Assembly (NCBI RefSeq): GCF_900186965.1 | Contig: NZ_LT906457.1 | Location: 1,452,501-1,516,500 of the forward strand | Origin: Legionella spiritensis | GTDB taxonomy: Bacteria; Pseudomonadota; Gammaproteobacteria; Legionellales; Legionellaceae | DNA: 64,000 nucleotides | Reading direction: 5' to 3' | Shown here: positions 54,735 to 62,682 of the stretch, in pieces | Layout of the letters: each line of letters starts with the position of its first letter | How positions within the stretch are numbered: the first letter of the stretch is position 1 | Translations under genes and position numbers: made by a program | The notes under the pieces: model-generated | What the model saw: only the letters and a program-made list of their open reading frames with translations | Told to the model about the DNA's origin: nothing | The model's database searches: none

Positions 54735-55171
54735 GGCAGCTGCATCTGAAAAAGTTTATCCTGGGTTTGCCGCAGACGTTGGGCAAGCACAGGGAGTAGT
54801 TGAAGGGCAATTTCAGGATATGCCTGCATCTGGGCTTTAAAGTCCCATGCGGAGATTGCAAGCGTATTGGTTGGTTCGAGAGCGACTACACTGGCAGAGC
54901 GAGGTAGTTCGTCAATAATAGCCAGTTCTCCGATGATTTCTCCGGGCTGCAGTTGAGCGATGATAAATTTTTCATCATTATTAAAGGTACGAAATACTTC
55001 AACCTGGCCTGAAATGAGTATATAACAGAATTCTCCCAGTTGACCTTCTCGCATTAGAATGTCATCTTTGGCAAAAAATTGCTCATTACCAAGGGCTGCG
55101 ATATGCCATAAAATACGATCGTTGAGATTGGAAAAAGTAGAGGATTTTTTTAAAGCATCTATCGCATTCAC
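54731..55171 (-). CDS. Cyclic-nucleotide-binding domain protein of the exporter operon
   Basis: 146 aa, essentially one cNMP-binding (CAP-like) domain: EQFFAKDDILMREGQLGEFC, then YILISGQVEVFRTFNND, the phosphate-binding cassette ELAIIDELPRSASVVALEPT with Gly-Glu-(x)-Ala and Arg, and a helical end. There is no HTH, so it is not a transcription factor; it could gate the exporter in response to a cyclic nucleotide. NHLM-type exporters often carry such a domain fused or nearby. First gene of the four-gene coupled set. Confidence 0.88.
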   Translation of the reverse strand: MNAIDALKKSSTFSNLNDRILWHIAALGNEQFFAKDDILMREGQLGEFCYILISGQVEVFRTFNNDEKFIIAQLQPGEIIGELAIIDELPRSASVVALEPTNTLAISAWDFKAQMQAYPEIALQLLPVLAQRLRQTQDKLFQMQLP

Positions 55172-55205
55172 AATAGGTCCTTACATGAATATTTTATACT
55201 CATCT

Positions 55206-55243
55206 AAAAATAAGTTGCCGCTTTTAGCAAAGCTGCAACTTAT
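55206..55243 (-). terminator. Attenuator-like terminator between the peptide gene and the exporter genes
   Basis: On the minus strand, ATAAGTTGC (from 55243) and GCAACTTAT (to 55210) form a perfect 9-bp outer stem with an inner GCTTT/AAAGC stem, followed by a run of T. It lies 34 bp after the peptide stop and 35 bp before the next gene. A leaky terminator here would give more peptide mRNA than exporter mRNA. Confidence 0.75.
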
Positions 55244-55276
55244 GGAATTCAAAGACAACTATTCGTACGCTTTCAT

Positions 55277-55492
55277 TTAAAAAGGTTTTTTTATCTGAGC
55301 CAACCTGTCCTCGATAGACTGGTTTGTTCTGGAAGTCGGAGCAGCCCGGACAGCTTCAGGAGTCGACGGACTTGTTGGCACGGCTCGATCTCGCACTCGT
55401 CTTGCTCTTCTGGATTGCGGGCCAACGCCGCCACCGGAAATACCCTGTAAGGCCTTCTCGGAAAGCTCACCTTTTTTGTGTTTACGATTCAT
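55277..55492 (-). CDS. Double-glycine leader peptide, putative bacteriocin or secreted peptide precursor
   Basis: 71 aa. Residues 1-21 form a leader ending GELSEKALQGISGG, with the Leu-Ser, Leu, Ile and Gly-Gly positions of C39-processed leaders (cut expected after Gly21). The predicted 50-residue product starts GVGPQSRRARRVRDRA and ends IEDRLAQIKKPF. It has nine Arg, two Lys, four acidic residues and six Pro, and no cysteine. It has no hydrophobic pore-forming segment and no modification enzyme is nearby, so an unmodified linear cationic peptide is likely. AGAGGT lies 8 bases before the ATG. It is upstream of and on the same strand as the exporter genes. Confidence 0.75.
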   Translation of the reverse strand: MNRKHKKGELSEKALQGISGGGVGPQSRRARRVRDRAVPTSPSTPEAVRAAPTSRTNQSIEDRLAQIKKPF

Positions 55493-55594
55493 TTTAATTT
55501 ACCTCTCTATTGTCATGTTGCATTCTAGTCCCGATAAGATGGCAACATCAGAAATAATTACAGCAAATTTCAAAAATATCCTTTTGCAATTTAA

Positions 55595-55623
55595 ATTATA
55601 GCCCACGTGTCTTAAACTGACAG
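55595..55623 (-). promoter_or_regulatory. Candidate promoter of the double-glycine peptide gene
   Basis: On the minus strand TATAAT (55600-55595) is preceded at 17 bp by CTGTCA (55623-55618), four of six matches to TTGACA. The transcript would have a leader of about 95 nt. The 335-bp gap 55493-55827 otherwise holds an inverted repeat at 55766-55808 and no gene. Confidence 0.5.
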
Positions 55624-55765
55624 TTAAACAGATATGAAGATAGGAATGCAAACCAATTTTATTGAAAATAAAATGGTGTCCTGATTGGTGTATTTTGATG
55701 TTCCGCAAAGATAAATTTCCGTTATTAAACGGATAACATGGGCATTATACCGGATTTCAATTCAG

Positions 55766-55808
55766 GGTTTATTGACATGCCAATTGTTGGAGCAAATGTC
55801 AATAAACC
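55766..55808. terminator. Perfect 13-bp inverted repeat after the large effector-like gene
   Basis: GGTTTATTGACAT (55766-55778) and ATGTCAATAAACC (55796-55808), loop of 17, start 20 bp past the stop codon of the 1338-aa gene. No U-run, so it is either a Rho-dependent or processing hairpin, or an operator. Confidence 0.5.
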
Positions 55809-55827
55809 ATGAGATTTTTTTATTGGG

Positions 55828-58800
55828 CTATTGGGTGTAACTTTGGTTAAATTCACCGTCTTTTACTACGGGTAGCTCGATTTCCTTTGCGATGATTTTT
55901 ATGCTTGACAAATTGTCTTCCATAATGCACTTGATATTGTCTGGATGACTTAATGTTTCGTCGTTGTAAGTCATAATTCTTTCGGCATTAGACGGATCCA
56001 TTTCCTTGATGATATCCTCAAGTTTTGGAAGGTGTTTACTATCGGATATCAGGCTGCGATAGCGGTTAATAAGAGCGTCAGAAGCACTGATTTCTTCCAT
56101 GGATTCAGTGCGTTCAACTTTGTCATGTAATTTTTGCCATTTTGATGAGGTTTTAGGCGGCTCTTTCGATGTCATTAGTTTTTTACTTGATTCCAATTCT
56201 CTTTCTTCATAAATGTGAGCCACTTTTTGTTGAAATTTATGATGTTGTTTTGGTGTAATATCTTCAACGATCATAGGTCTATTTATTTCAGGTTTTACAT
56301 CCAGATTAAAAATGGTTTGCACCATTTTAGCCTGAGCTTCCGTTTTGACGGTTAAACGAAAGGAAAGACTTTTATCTGAACGCCAGGCCACCTCAACAAT
56401 TGCTTGCGAATCCTTTGGAATACCTTTATTTAAAAGGGATGTAATATATGGGAAAGTTTCTAGTCTATAGGTAGGTTCTGTCAATAATTGTTGTCGTTTA
56501 CTATGATATTGTTGATTGACATTATCCATTAGCACTATTAATTGATCCGAGGTTAAATTACAGCTAAGGCCAGTTGATGATATTTTAAAATCAAGTTTGA
56601 ATTGATGATTCAAATCATCGATGAGCTTCTGTTTCGTAGTTGATAAAACATAGGTTCCATTCTCCAATAGCTCCAATTGGAATGGTATGCGTTTTTTCAA
56701 TGGATCTATACGCATTTCATTAAGGAAAACGTGACCATCATGCGACATAACCGAGGTTGGTGATACGGTTTTTTCCATTTTATCGATGAAGTCTACTTCT
56801 TCTTTGGTTAATAATAAGCGTTTTTCAAAAACATTGAGAATGTTCCGATTACTTGTCGTGGCATGGACGGCCATTTCATCAATAAAGTCAAGATACCCGT
56901 GTAATTCTTTATAGGACATGCCTGTTTTTAATGCTTCCCTGATTAAATCAATTTTTATTTCAGCGAAATAATGATCAAAATTTGATAATTTTCCGGAACC
57001 AATTTGCACGACAAGTCCATCTACCAGATTTTGTAAGTCGCTGCCTTCATCGCAATGAATTCTAATCTCACCCAAACGACTTAATAATGTTTCCGTCGAA
57101 GGGGTGCGTTGCTGAACACGATATAGTTCCTGCCTTAATCCCGGATAACTTTTAATGACCTCTTCACTTGGATTTTCTCCGGTAATCATTTTTCTTAACA
57201 GATGAACTCCAAACATGCGATCAGATAAAGGTGTATCATAAAAAATACTGTAATTCCGGTACATAAAATGACGGGCTATGCCAATTTTAGATGATCCTCT
57301 GAATATGGCAGGGGCACTTGCCCCCGGATCTTCAAACATAAAATCATCAGTCAGAGTCCCGGAAACGCCCTTTCCTTCATAAGGTTTGCCATAATCAAAG
57401 CCATAAAACGCGCCTTCGGCGAATCCTTTATTCTGAGCGTCTTTACCTATACCGTCACGATCACCGATGGCGATACCAAAAATCAAATTTTTGCCCAAAC
57501 CAGGCACCATTTTTGATCGTTTAACCAGGGATTTTTTATCTTCAACCAAAATACCCTGATAATCAGGTTCCTGACCGCCATGTAAATAGGTACGTAATTC
57601 TTGCAAACCATTTTTCCAGCCACATGCTAACAAGGCATGGGGTCCTGTCGGTCCTTTGACCCAGGCAATGTCCTGTTTCTGGTTCTGACTACTGAAAATT
57701 CCGGCCAATCTGGTTCCGACAAATTCTCTTATCGCCTCATTATTGGCGTCGGTCCGTTTTTTACTTTCTCCTTTGCCAGCATAATCAAGTTTATACATCC
57801 AGGCGCTTAGCCTGGTATTTTTGGAAACGGCTTCTTTGATATGTTCACAAAGTTCTACAACATCCGGATCAAGATCATCTTTCTCGTGCGGATTTGGTGA
57901 CCATTTATTAATTAGTGTGGCAAATGCCATTTGCTTGTGCTTTAAACTGTCCGATTCCAATGATTTCATTAAAACGGCAAATTTATCTTCGTTTAATGAC
58001 GGTAGTATTTTCCCTAGTTCGTTAAAAAAGGTTTCATCCAAATCTATGGCCCGGAATCCTGGCTCAACACCCCCCGGTTTTTCACCATAGCAAAATTGAG
58101 TCTGGCCAAACATGGTTCCCAGACGACTTAATTTTTTACTGGAACGTAATTGGGTGTCACCGCCATCTGATTTGAGTTTGACGGAATCAACAGAGGGTGA
58201 AATGGTAGGGTTGACTATCTTTTTTGAACCAATTACAGGTGCGCTGATCGAGGGTTTCTTTGGTTGACTGGATGTATTTATAATTGGTGGCAATAAACTT
58301 TCTTCAGAAACAACGGACTGCGTTAATTTGGTCAGCATCCTTAACAGAAGTCCGTCTTTTTGTAAATGTCTGGAATTTTTTTGCAGTTCTACCCCGAAAT
58401 GCTTCATGCAAAAAGTGTTCAGATCTTTTGCCAGTCTACTGTTTGAACCGCCACTGGAATTCAGGATGGTGTTGTATTCCGTAGCAAATACATCTAATAA
58501 TGCAAAGATTCTGGCATCAGAAGACAGATCTTTGTCTTTCATTATTTTATTAATGCCTTCTCTCAACCGAATCAGACTGTCAAGGCGGCCTGTTGTTATA
58601 CGTAACTCATTGATTACTTTGGCAATCACACCATACTCATCTTTAAAGTGTTCGGTTGTAACGGCTGATTTGGAAGGGGCGTTGCCTGACAATAATTCCA
58701 GATATTTTTTGGCGAACTCGTTATCGAGTTTGTATTGCTCCGTTTTATCCGTATGAACAAAGGCTTCCTTGTCAAGGCTCATGGCAAGAAAATATTCATC

Positions 58801-59844
58801 ATCAATCACTAAATCTGACAGTAATAATCGGTAGAAGGCCTCGCGTAATTCCGGCGAGTCCGGGGCATCTTCTATGCTGTCAAGCCAGGGTGTGACCAGA
58901 TCGTCATCTGGTATTGGAAACGCATCGTGTCCCAGTAATTTATACAATGCCCGATAACCGCAACTCCACCCGTCCTTCTGTATATTTTCCGATTCGATAT
59001 GAATGTCAGGTTCAATGTCCGGGAATGCCGTGTAGGTTTTTGCAACGCCGTTAACGATTGAAACCTCATTATAATTAGCGGCAGTCTCTAATATTCCCTG
59101 AACTTCCAAACCCGCAGTCATGGAGTCACTGTAATTTATGGTGACTGTTTCATCTTCCGGATTAACGGTAATTAATGCCTCGGTCCAGTGTGAACCCTGG
59201 CTATATAAAGAACCGCTATTGCCGCAATTGATGAGCAGCGGAATGGTATACGGTTGATCGTCGCCGCCATGTTTCTCACGTTCAAAATGCAGGATCATAC
59301 CGATGTCTTCGACGTTTAATCGGGTAATATGGACTTTGTCCCTGACGCCAAGTTTGGTCAGGGTTCGTTCCAAATCCACTTCACTGAGCCATTCCTGCTG
59401 GCCCAGTTCGGCATTAAGAAATTTTTCCGCTACACCTAAATTAGCGCCTTGTGCATGCAAATCGCGCAGGGATACTGATTTTGATTTTTGTTTGATATCA
59501 AGGGATTGTAATCCCGCTTCTTTCTCATCAAAAGCAATGGTGACAGGAGGGGTATCTTCTGAAAAAATTACGGATTTATCAAGTAGTGCCACCAGGTATT
59601 GAAACTGTTTTTCATGCTCTTCTCTTGTAACCTGATTGCTGCTTCCTATGGCGTCAAGCTCCAGATTTTCAGAGTTCAGGTTGTAAAAAAAATCAAACGC
59701 CTTGATTAAATGACCGTAATTTTCCGGCGAGTCCAACCAATTCATGTGAAACGTGTCTTTGAATTTTTCACCAAGGTATAACTGGAGGAGCATCCGTTTT
59801 TTTTCTTCCTCTAATACCTTTTGTATTTCATGTGAGCTTTTCAT
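55828..59844 (-). CDS. 1338-aa protein with Ulp1-like (clan CE) protease domain, candidate effector
   Basis: No signal peptide. Residues ~200-305 show the Ulp1/adenain order: SQGSHWTEALITVNPE (His219-Trp220), TINYSDSM (Asp240), IQKDGWSCGYRALYKLLG (Gln289, Cys295). These are the catalytic His, Asp, oxyanion Gln and Cys of proteases that remove ubiquitin, SUMO or NEDD8. Mid-protein, LIFGIAIGDRDGIGKDAQN (about 787-805) followed by FYGFDYGKPYEG has the GDRxxxxxxxN…D(F/Y)G pattern of PI-kinase-like folds. The C-terminal ~500 residues are helical/strand mixed and unassigned. A PmrA-like box and -10 precede it. Effector status and both activities are inferred from motifs. Confidence 0.68.
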   Translation of the reverse strand: MKSSHEIQKVLEEEKKRMLLQLYLGEKFKDTFHMNWLDSPENYGHLIKAFDFFYNLNSENLELDAIGSSNQVTREEHEKQFQYLVALLDKSVIFSEDTPPVTIAFDEKEAGLQSLDIKQKSKSVSLRDLHAQGANLGVAEKFLNAELGQQEWLSEVDLERTLTKLGVRDKVHITRLNVEDIGMILHFEREKHGGDDQPYTIPLLINCGNSGSLYSQGSHWTEALITVNPEDETVTINYSDSMTAGLEVQGILETAANYNEVSIVNGVAKTYTAFPDIEPDIHIESENIQKDGWSCGYRALYKLLGHDAFPIPDDDLVTPWLDSIEDAPDSPELREAFYRLLLSDLVIDDEYFLAMSLDKEAFVHTDKTEQYKLDNEFAKKYLELLSGNAPSKSAVTTEHFKDEYGVIAKVINELRITTGRLDSLIRLREGINKIMKDKDLSSDARIFALLDVFATEYNTILNSSGGSNSRLAKDLNTFCMKHFGVELQKNSRHLQKDGLLLRMLTKLTQSVVSEESLLPPIINTSSQPKKPSISAPVIGSKKIVNPTISPSVDSVKLKSDGGDTQLRSSKKLSRLGTMFGQTQFCYGEKPGGVEPGFRAIDLDETFFNELGKILPSLNEDKFAVLMKSLESDSLKHKQMAFATLINKWSPNPHEKDDLDPDVVELCEHIKEAVSKNTRLSAWMYKLDYAGKGESKKRTDANNEAIREFVGTRLAGIFSSQNQKQDIAWVKGPTGPHALLACGWKNGLQELRTYLHGGQEPDYQGILVEDKKSLVKRSKMVPGLGKNLIFGIAIGDRDGIGKDAQNKGFAEGAFYGFDYGKPYEGKGVSGTLTDDFMFEDPGASAPAIFRGSSKIGIARHFMYRNYSIFYDTPLSDRMFGVHLLRKMITGENPSEEVIKSYPGLRQELYRVQQRTPSTETLLSRLGEIRIHCDEGSDLQNLVDGLVVQIGSGKLSNFDHYFAEIKIDLIREALKTGMSYKELHGYLDFIDEMAVHATTSNRNILNVFEKRLLLTKEEVDFIDKMEKTVSPTSVMSHDGHVFLNEMRIDPLKKRIPFQLELLENGTYVLSTTKQKLIDDLNHQFKLDFKISSTGLSCNLTSDQLIVLMDNVNQQYHSKRQQLLTEPTYRLETFPYITSLLNKGIPKDSQAIVEVAWRSDKSLSFRLTVKTEAQAKMVQTIFNLDVKPEINRPMIVEDITPKQHHKFQQKVAHIYEERELESSKKLMTSKEPPKTSSKWQKLHDKVERTESMEEISASDALINRYRSLISDSKHLPKLEDIIKEMDPSNAERIMTYNDETLSHPDNIKCIMEDNLSSIKIIAKEIELPVVKDGEFNQSYTQ

Positions 59845-59921
59845 GTTCTTTTCCTCTGCTGGCTGTTGGTACGTTAAAAATCCGTTTCTAACATTCCCTT
59901 GCGGTATGCCTTTATATTTAA

Positions 59922-59954
59922 AATATACTCCCGCGACCTTAAGTAAAAATTAAG
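59922..59954 (-). promoter_or_regulatory. PmrA-like tandem box and -10 upstream of the 1338-aa gene
   Basis: On the minus strand CTTAATTTT-TA-CTTAAGGTC (59954-59935) matches the Legionella PmrA tandem consensus cTTAATATT-N2-cTTAATATT at 8 and 6 of 9 positions. TATATT (59927-59922) follows after 7 bp. Confidence 0.6.
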
Positions 59955-59971
59955 TCAATTTGTAAAAAATA

Positions 59972-60003
59972 CGTAATATTAGGTTTAGAATAGTTCCTAT
60001 ACT
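59972..60003 (+). promoter_or_regulatory. PmrA-like tandem box and -10 upstream of the kinase gene
   Basis: CGTAATATT-AG-GTTTAGAAT (59972-59991) matches the tandem PmrA consensus at 8 and 5 of 9 positions, followed after 6 bp by TATACT (59998-60003). It shares the intergenic region with the divergent box of the 1338-aa gene. Confidence 0.55.
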
Positions 60004-60137
60004 GACCCCTCGCCACTTTCATTTGACAGACTGATGAAAAAAGATGCCACAGACCGTATAATTGGTTTTTATTTGTACATTATTTTGTTACAATTAGCTG
60101 TTCATGGAGATGGTGAATTAAATAAGGTATTGTTTAT

Positions 60138-61607
60138 ATGGGAAAATCAGAAGAAGACAATGAGATCGATAAACGCGGCACTCTTTTTTCAGTGCAACAA
60201 AAAAGTGGAGAGATAACCTGTTTCTTCAGTGATTTTTCCCAATTACTTGGAACTGGTGAGGCGGGTGATGTTTATAAAGGATATCGATGTAGTCCCAAAG
60301 AGGCGAGAGCAGACCACGGTCATTGTCGGATTAACGAGAGTGAACTCACTGTTTTTAAAGACCAACCGGTCGCCATAAAAAGTTACAAGGAAGGTAAAAT
60401 GCCTTCGGCGTATCAGGTAGCCAGAACTAGTATTGCGACGTTTGATCTGGAAGATAGAACGGTTCTTATTATGGAATTCCTCGACGGATTTCAGATTGCC
60501 CCGGATTTTACAGACAATAAAGAGATCAGCCGTTTCACTTTTTTGCAAACCGTTGATGTTGCATGGCAGCTGGTTTTAGGGCTGAATCAGTTGCATTATA
60601 GAAACACCAGTTGGATTCCTGTCGTTCATGGTGATGTTAGTGGTTCAAATATTAAAATTAAAAAAAGAACTGAAAAATCGATTGATGTTCATTTCCTGGA
60701 TTATGATTATACAAAGCCAATTTCCTCTATACCACAGCAGCCTCAGGGGACACCCGAGTTCATCGCCCTGGAAGTACTGGATGGGTATTATTCCGAGGCC
60801 AGTGATTTCTATGCGCTAACCCCCGTGCTGTTAAGTCTTTTCGGTGCTAAAAATCCTCTTCAAAAAATGTTTGACTATCGAGACGCCCATACGGATATGG
60901 CTGTCGAAGATTTAATAAAACGATACACCGACATCGGCTTTTGTTCGGAAGGTATGTTTAGTCAATTTAAACCGGAACCTCCTTTGCATATCTGCAAATT
61001 ACTGGACAATTTCATTAAAAAAATGGGCGCTAAAGACAAGCATTCGCGTCCTTCGCCCGAAGCTATACTGGAATTCTTTACCTCTTTACGACAGTGGTGT
61101 CTGGCTAATGAAGCGGGTGATGTGGACACCGAGTATTATCTTCTGCGACTTGGTATAGCCTCTAATAATGAACACTGGCTGCGGGAGGAGAGATACCTGA
61201 CGTTGTTTGCCGAATTGCCGGAAAATATGCAGGAGCGGCTCATTGATTTAATGAGTCCCGAACACTACACCTGTCTTTATAAATGGTTATCCCTTCATTA
61301 TCAGGACTGTAATATTCTGCCCAGATTAGAGAAAATCATAACCTCAGCTTTAATGGAAAAAAGTACCACCATTAAAACTCCGTCAAAGTTGCATGGTATG
61401 TTTAAGGCGCCTGTAACGCAAAAAGAAATAAGCTGGTTGCTGACATGTTTTGCAAATCGTGACGAAACCGGGTTTTTTTTACCTGAAAGCAGAACCTGCA
61501 GAAAAAAACTGGAACAATGCAAGGAGCCTGATCTAGCGCCTTTAATTTCTGCGCTTATGTATGGATTGCAACAACGTCAACAATTTGAAATAAAGCACTG
61601 CGGATAA
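60138..61607 (+). CDS. Eukaryotic-like Ser/Thr protein kinase (LegK-like), candidate effector
   Basis: 489 aa, no signal peptide. The kinase domain (about 30-330) has the Gly loop LGTGEAGDVYKGY (37-49), VAIK with Lys81, the catalytic loop VVHGDVSGSN (His164, Asp166, Asn171), LDYDYT (188-192) in place of DFG, and GTPEFIALEV as the APE-like segment. All phosphotransfer residues are present, with His-Gly-Asp instead of His-Arg-Asp. The C-terminal ~160 residues are helical. It resembles the LegK group of Dot/Icm-translocated kinases; the exact orthologue is not assigned. It is divergent from the 1338-aa gene. Confidence 0.85.
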   Translation: MGKSEEDNEIDKRGTLFSVQQKSGEITCFFSDFSQLLGTGEAGDVYKGYRCSPKEARADHGHCRINESELTVFKDQPVAIKSYKEGKMPSAYQVARTSIATFDLEDRTVLIMEFLDGFQIAPDFTDNKEISRFTFLQTVDVAWQLVLGLNQLHYRNTSWIPVVHGDVSGSNIKIKKRTEKSIDVHFLDYDYTKPISSIPQQPQGTPEFIALEVLDGYYSEASDFYALTPVLLSLFGAKNPLQKMFDYRDAHTDMAVEDLIKRYTDIGFCSEGMFSQFKPEPPLHICKLLDNFIKKMGAKDKHSRPSPEAILEFFTSLRQWCLANEAGDVDTEYYLLRLGIASNNEHWLREERYLTLFAELPENMQERLIDLMSPEHYTCLYKWLSLHYQDCNILPRLEKIITSALMEKSTTIKTPSKLHGMFKAPVTQKEISWLLTCFANRDETGFFLPESRTCRKKLEQCKEPDLAPLISALMYGLQQRQQFEIKHCG

Positions 61608-61723
61608 AAGGGAGGCAGCGATTGATAACTTGAATGATCTATCCTTGGGTTCTGCAATGATATTTGAAGCGTAGGAGGATTGATTGAAGGCGTCGATTCA
61701 ACTCCTTCAATCAACAGAATATT

Positions 61724-62308
61724 TTATCCGTTATTGCCAGCATTTTGTGTAGTACGGCTGGATTTTACAACGCGAACGATGCCGTAAATTCCCGGAATCA
61801 TCGGTAAATAAAAGGTATAAAGTCCCGGGAAATAAGCATAATGGTCAGTAAGCCCTTTTGCCCAGGCGATTAACGGAAAAATGGCGTGCGTAATTTCTGC
61901 AACACCCGGCCCAATAAAAATAAACCAGGCTATAAAGTTTGCAAGCGGATTATGGTAATTTAAACCTGCTGCGGTAAAAAAGTAGATAGCCGGTCCGGCG
62001 AGCATAAAGATATAAATAAAAGTTGCCATGGTAAAATGAACATGAAACAGCTGGCTTATCGCCAGTGGGAAGTTCATAGTGTACTCTTCCACAATATGGA
62101 GCATTAAAAAACCGCATGTCAGTAAAAATGGCACTAGAATAATCTCGGAAGGGGTTGGGCGGGTGAAGGAGAATTTTAGCCAGCACACCCAACCAATCAG
62201 CCCCGAACCGCCTACAATCAATAAAACTGGCCAACCGATGGCGTTTGCTCCCATGTAACCCAAACCGATGATAAGAAAAATTGCCAAACCTGCGTAAAAT
62301 ATTCTCAT
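61724..62308 (-). CDS. HXXEE-motif membrane protein
   Basis: 194 aa with six or so hydrophobic helices and the sequence LMLHIVEEYT that fits the HXXEE family, plus a second His/Glu group (GPGVAEITHAIFPLIAW). Family function is unknown; the conserved acidic/His residues in the membrane suggest metal binding. It is an isolated minus-strand gene that converges on the kinase gene. A poor ribosome site (AAAGGAATAAT) precedes the ATG. Confidence 0.75.
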   Translation of the reverse strand: MRIFYAGLAIFLIIGLGYMGANAIGWPVLLIVGGSGLIGWVCWLKFSFTRPTPSEIILVPFLLTCGFLMLHIVEEYTMNFPLAISQLFHVHFTMATFIYIFMLAGPAIYFFTAAGLNYHNPLANFIAWFIFIGPGVAEITHAIFPLIAWAKGLTDHYAYFPGLYTFYLPMIPGIYGIVRVVKSSRTTQNAGNNG

Positions 62309-62442
62309 GTATTATTCCTTTAAAACTGTGAAAAACATTCAAGAGTAAAGTTACGCAATCGGTAAAGTCAAGGGAGTACCAAAGGTGTTTTGGGTTTGTT
62401 GGCATGACATGTCAGCCAAATTCTTCCAGGGGACAAAAATCT

Positions 62443-62610
62443 GTAGCCCGCAAGGAGGCCTGCGGCCGTATTGCGGGTTTCATGGGTCAATAGGGTATCA
62501 GGAGATCAGTGGGCGACCAAATGAACGTTATCTCGCCACAGGAAACTATCAAATGTTGTTGAACCATAGTCGCTTTGTTTCCACTCAGAAAAAAAATTAT
62601 TCACAGAGCC
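62443..62610. repeat. Partial family A miniature element
   Basis: It starts with GTAGCCCGCAAGGAGGCCTG, the inner repeat of family A, and ends with the terminus TTCACAGAGCC at 62600-62610. The left terminus and about half of the interior are replaced by other sequence, so the copy is truncated. It fills much of the 374-bp gap before the HAD-like gene. Confidence 0.75.
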
Positions 62611-62619
62611 TAATAAATC

Positions 62620-62650
62620 GTTAATATTACTCTGATATTCTGTCTACAAT
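62620..62650 (+). promoter_or_regulatory. PmrA-like tandem box and -10 upstream of the HAD-like gene
   Basis: GTTAATATT-AC-TCTGATATT (62620-62639) matches the PmrA tandem consensus at 8 and 6 of 9 positions; TACAAT (62645-62650) follows after 5 bp. Confidence 0.6.
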
Positions 62651-62682
62651 TTTTATACATAGTTGAATAAAACGGTGGAATA

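Noticed and set aside
55499-55708. 69-codon frame upstream of the double-glycine peptide gene
   Set aside because: It crosses the candidate promoter of the peptide gene, lacks a ribosome site and has no leader motif.
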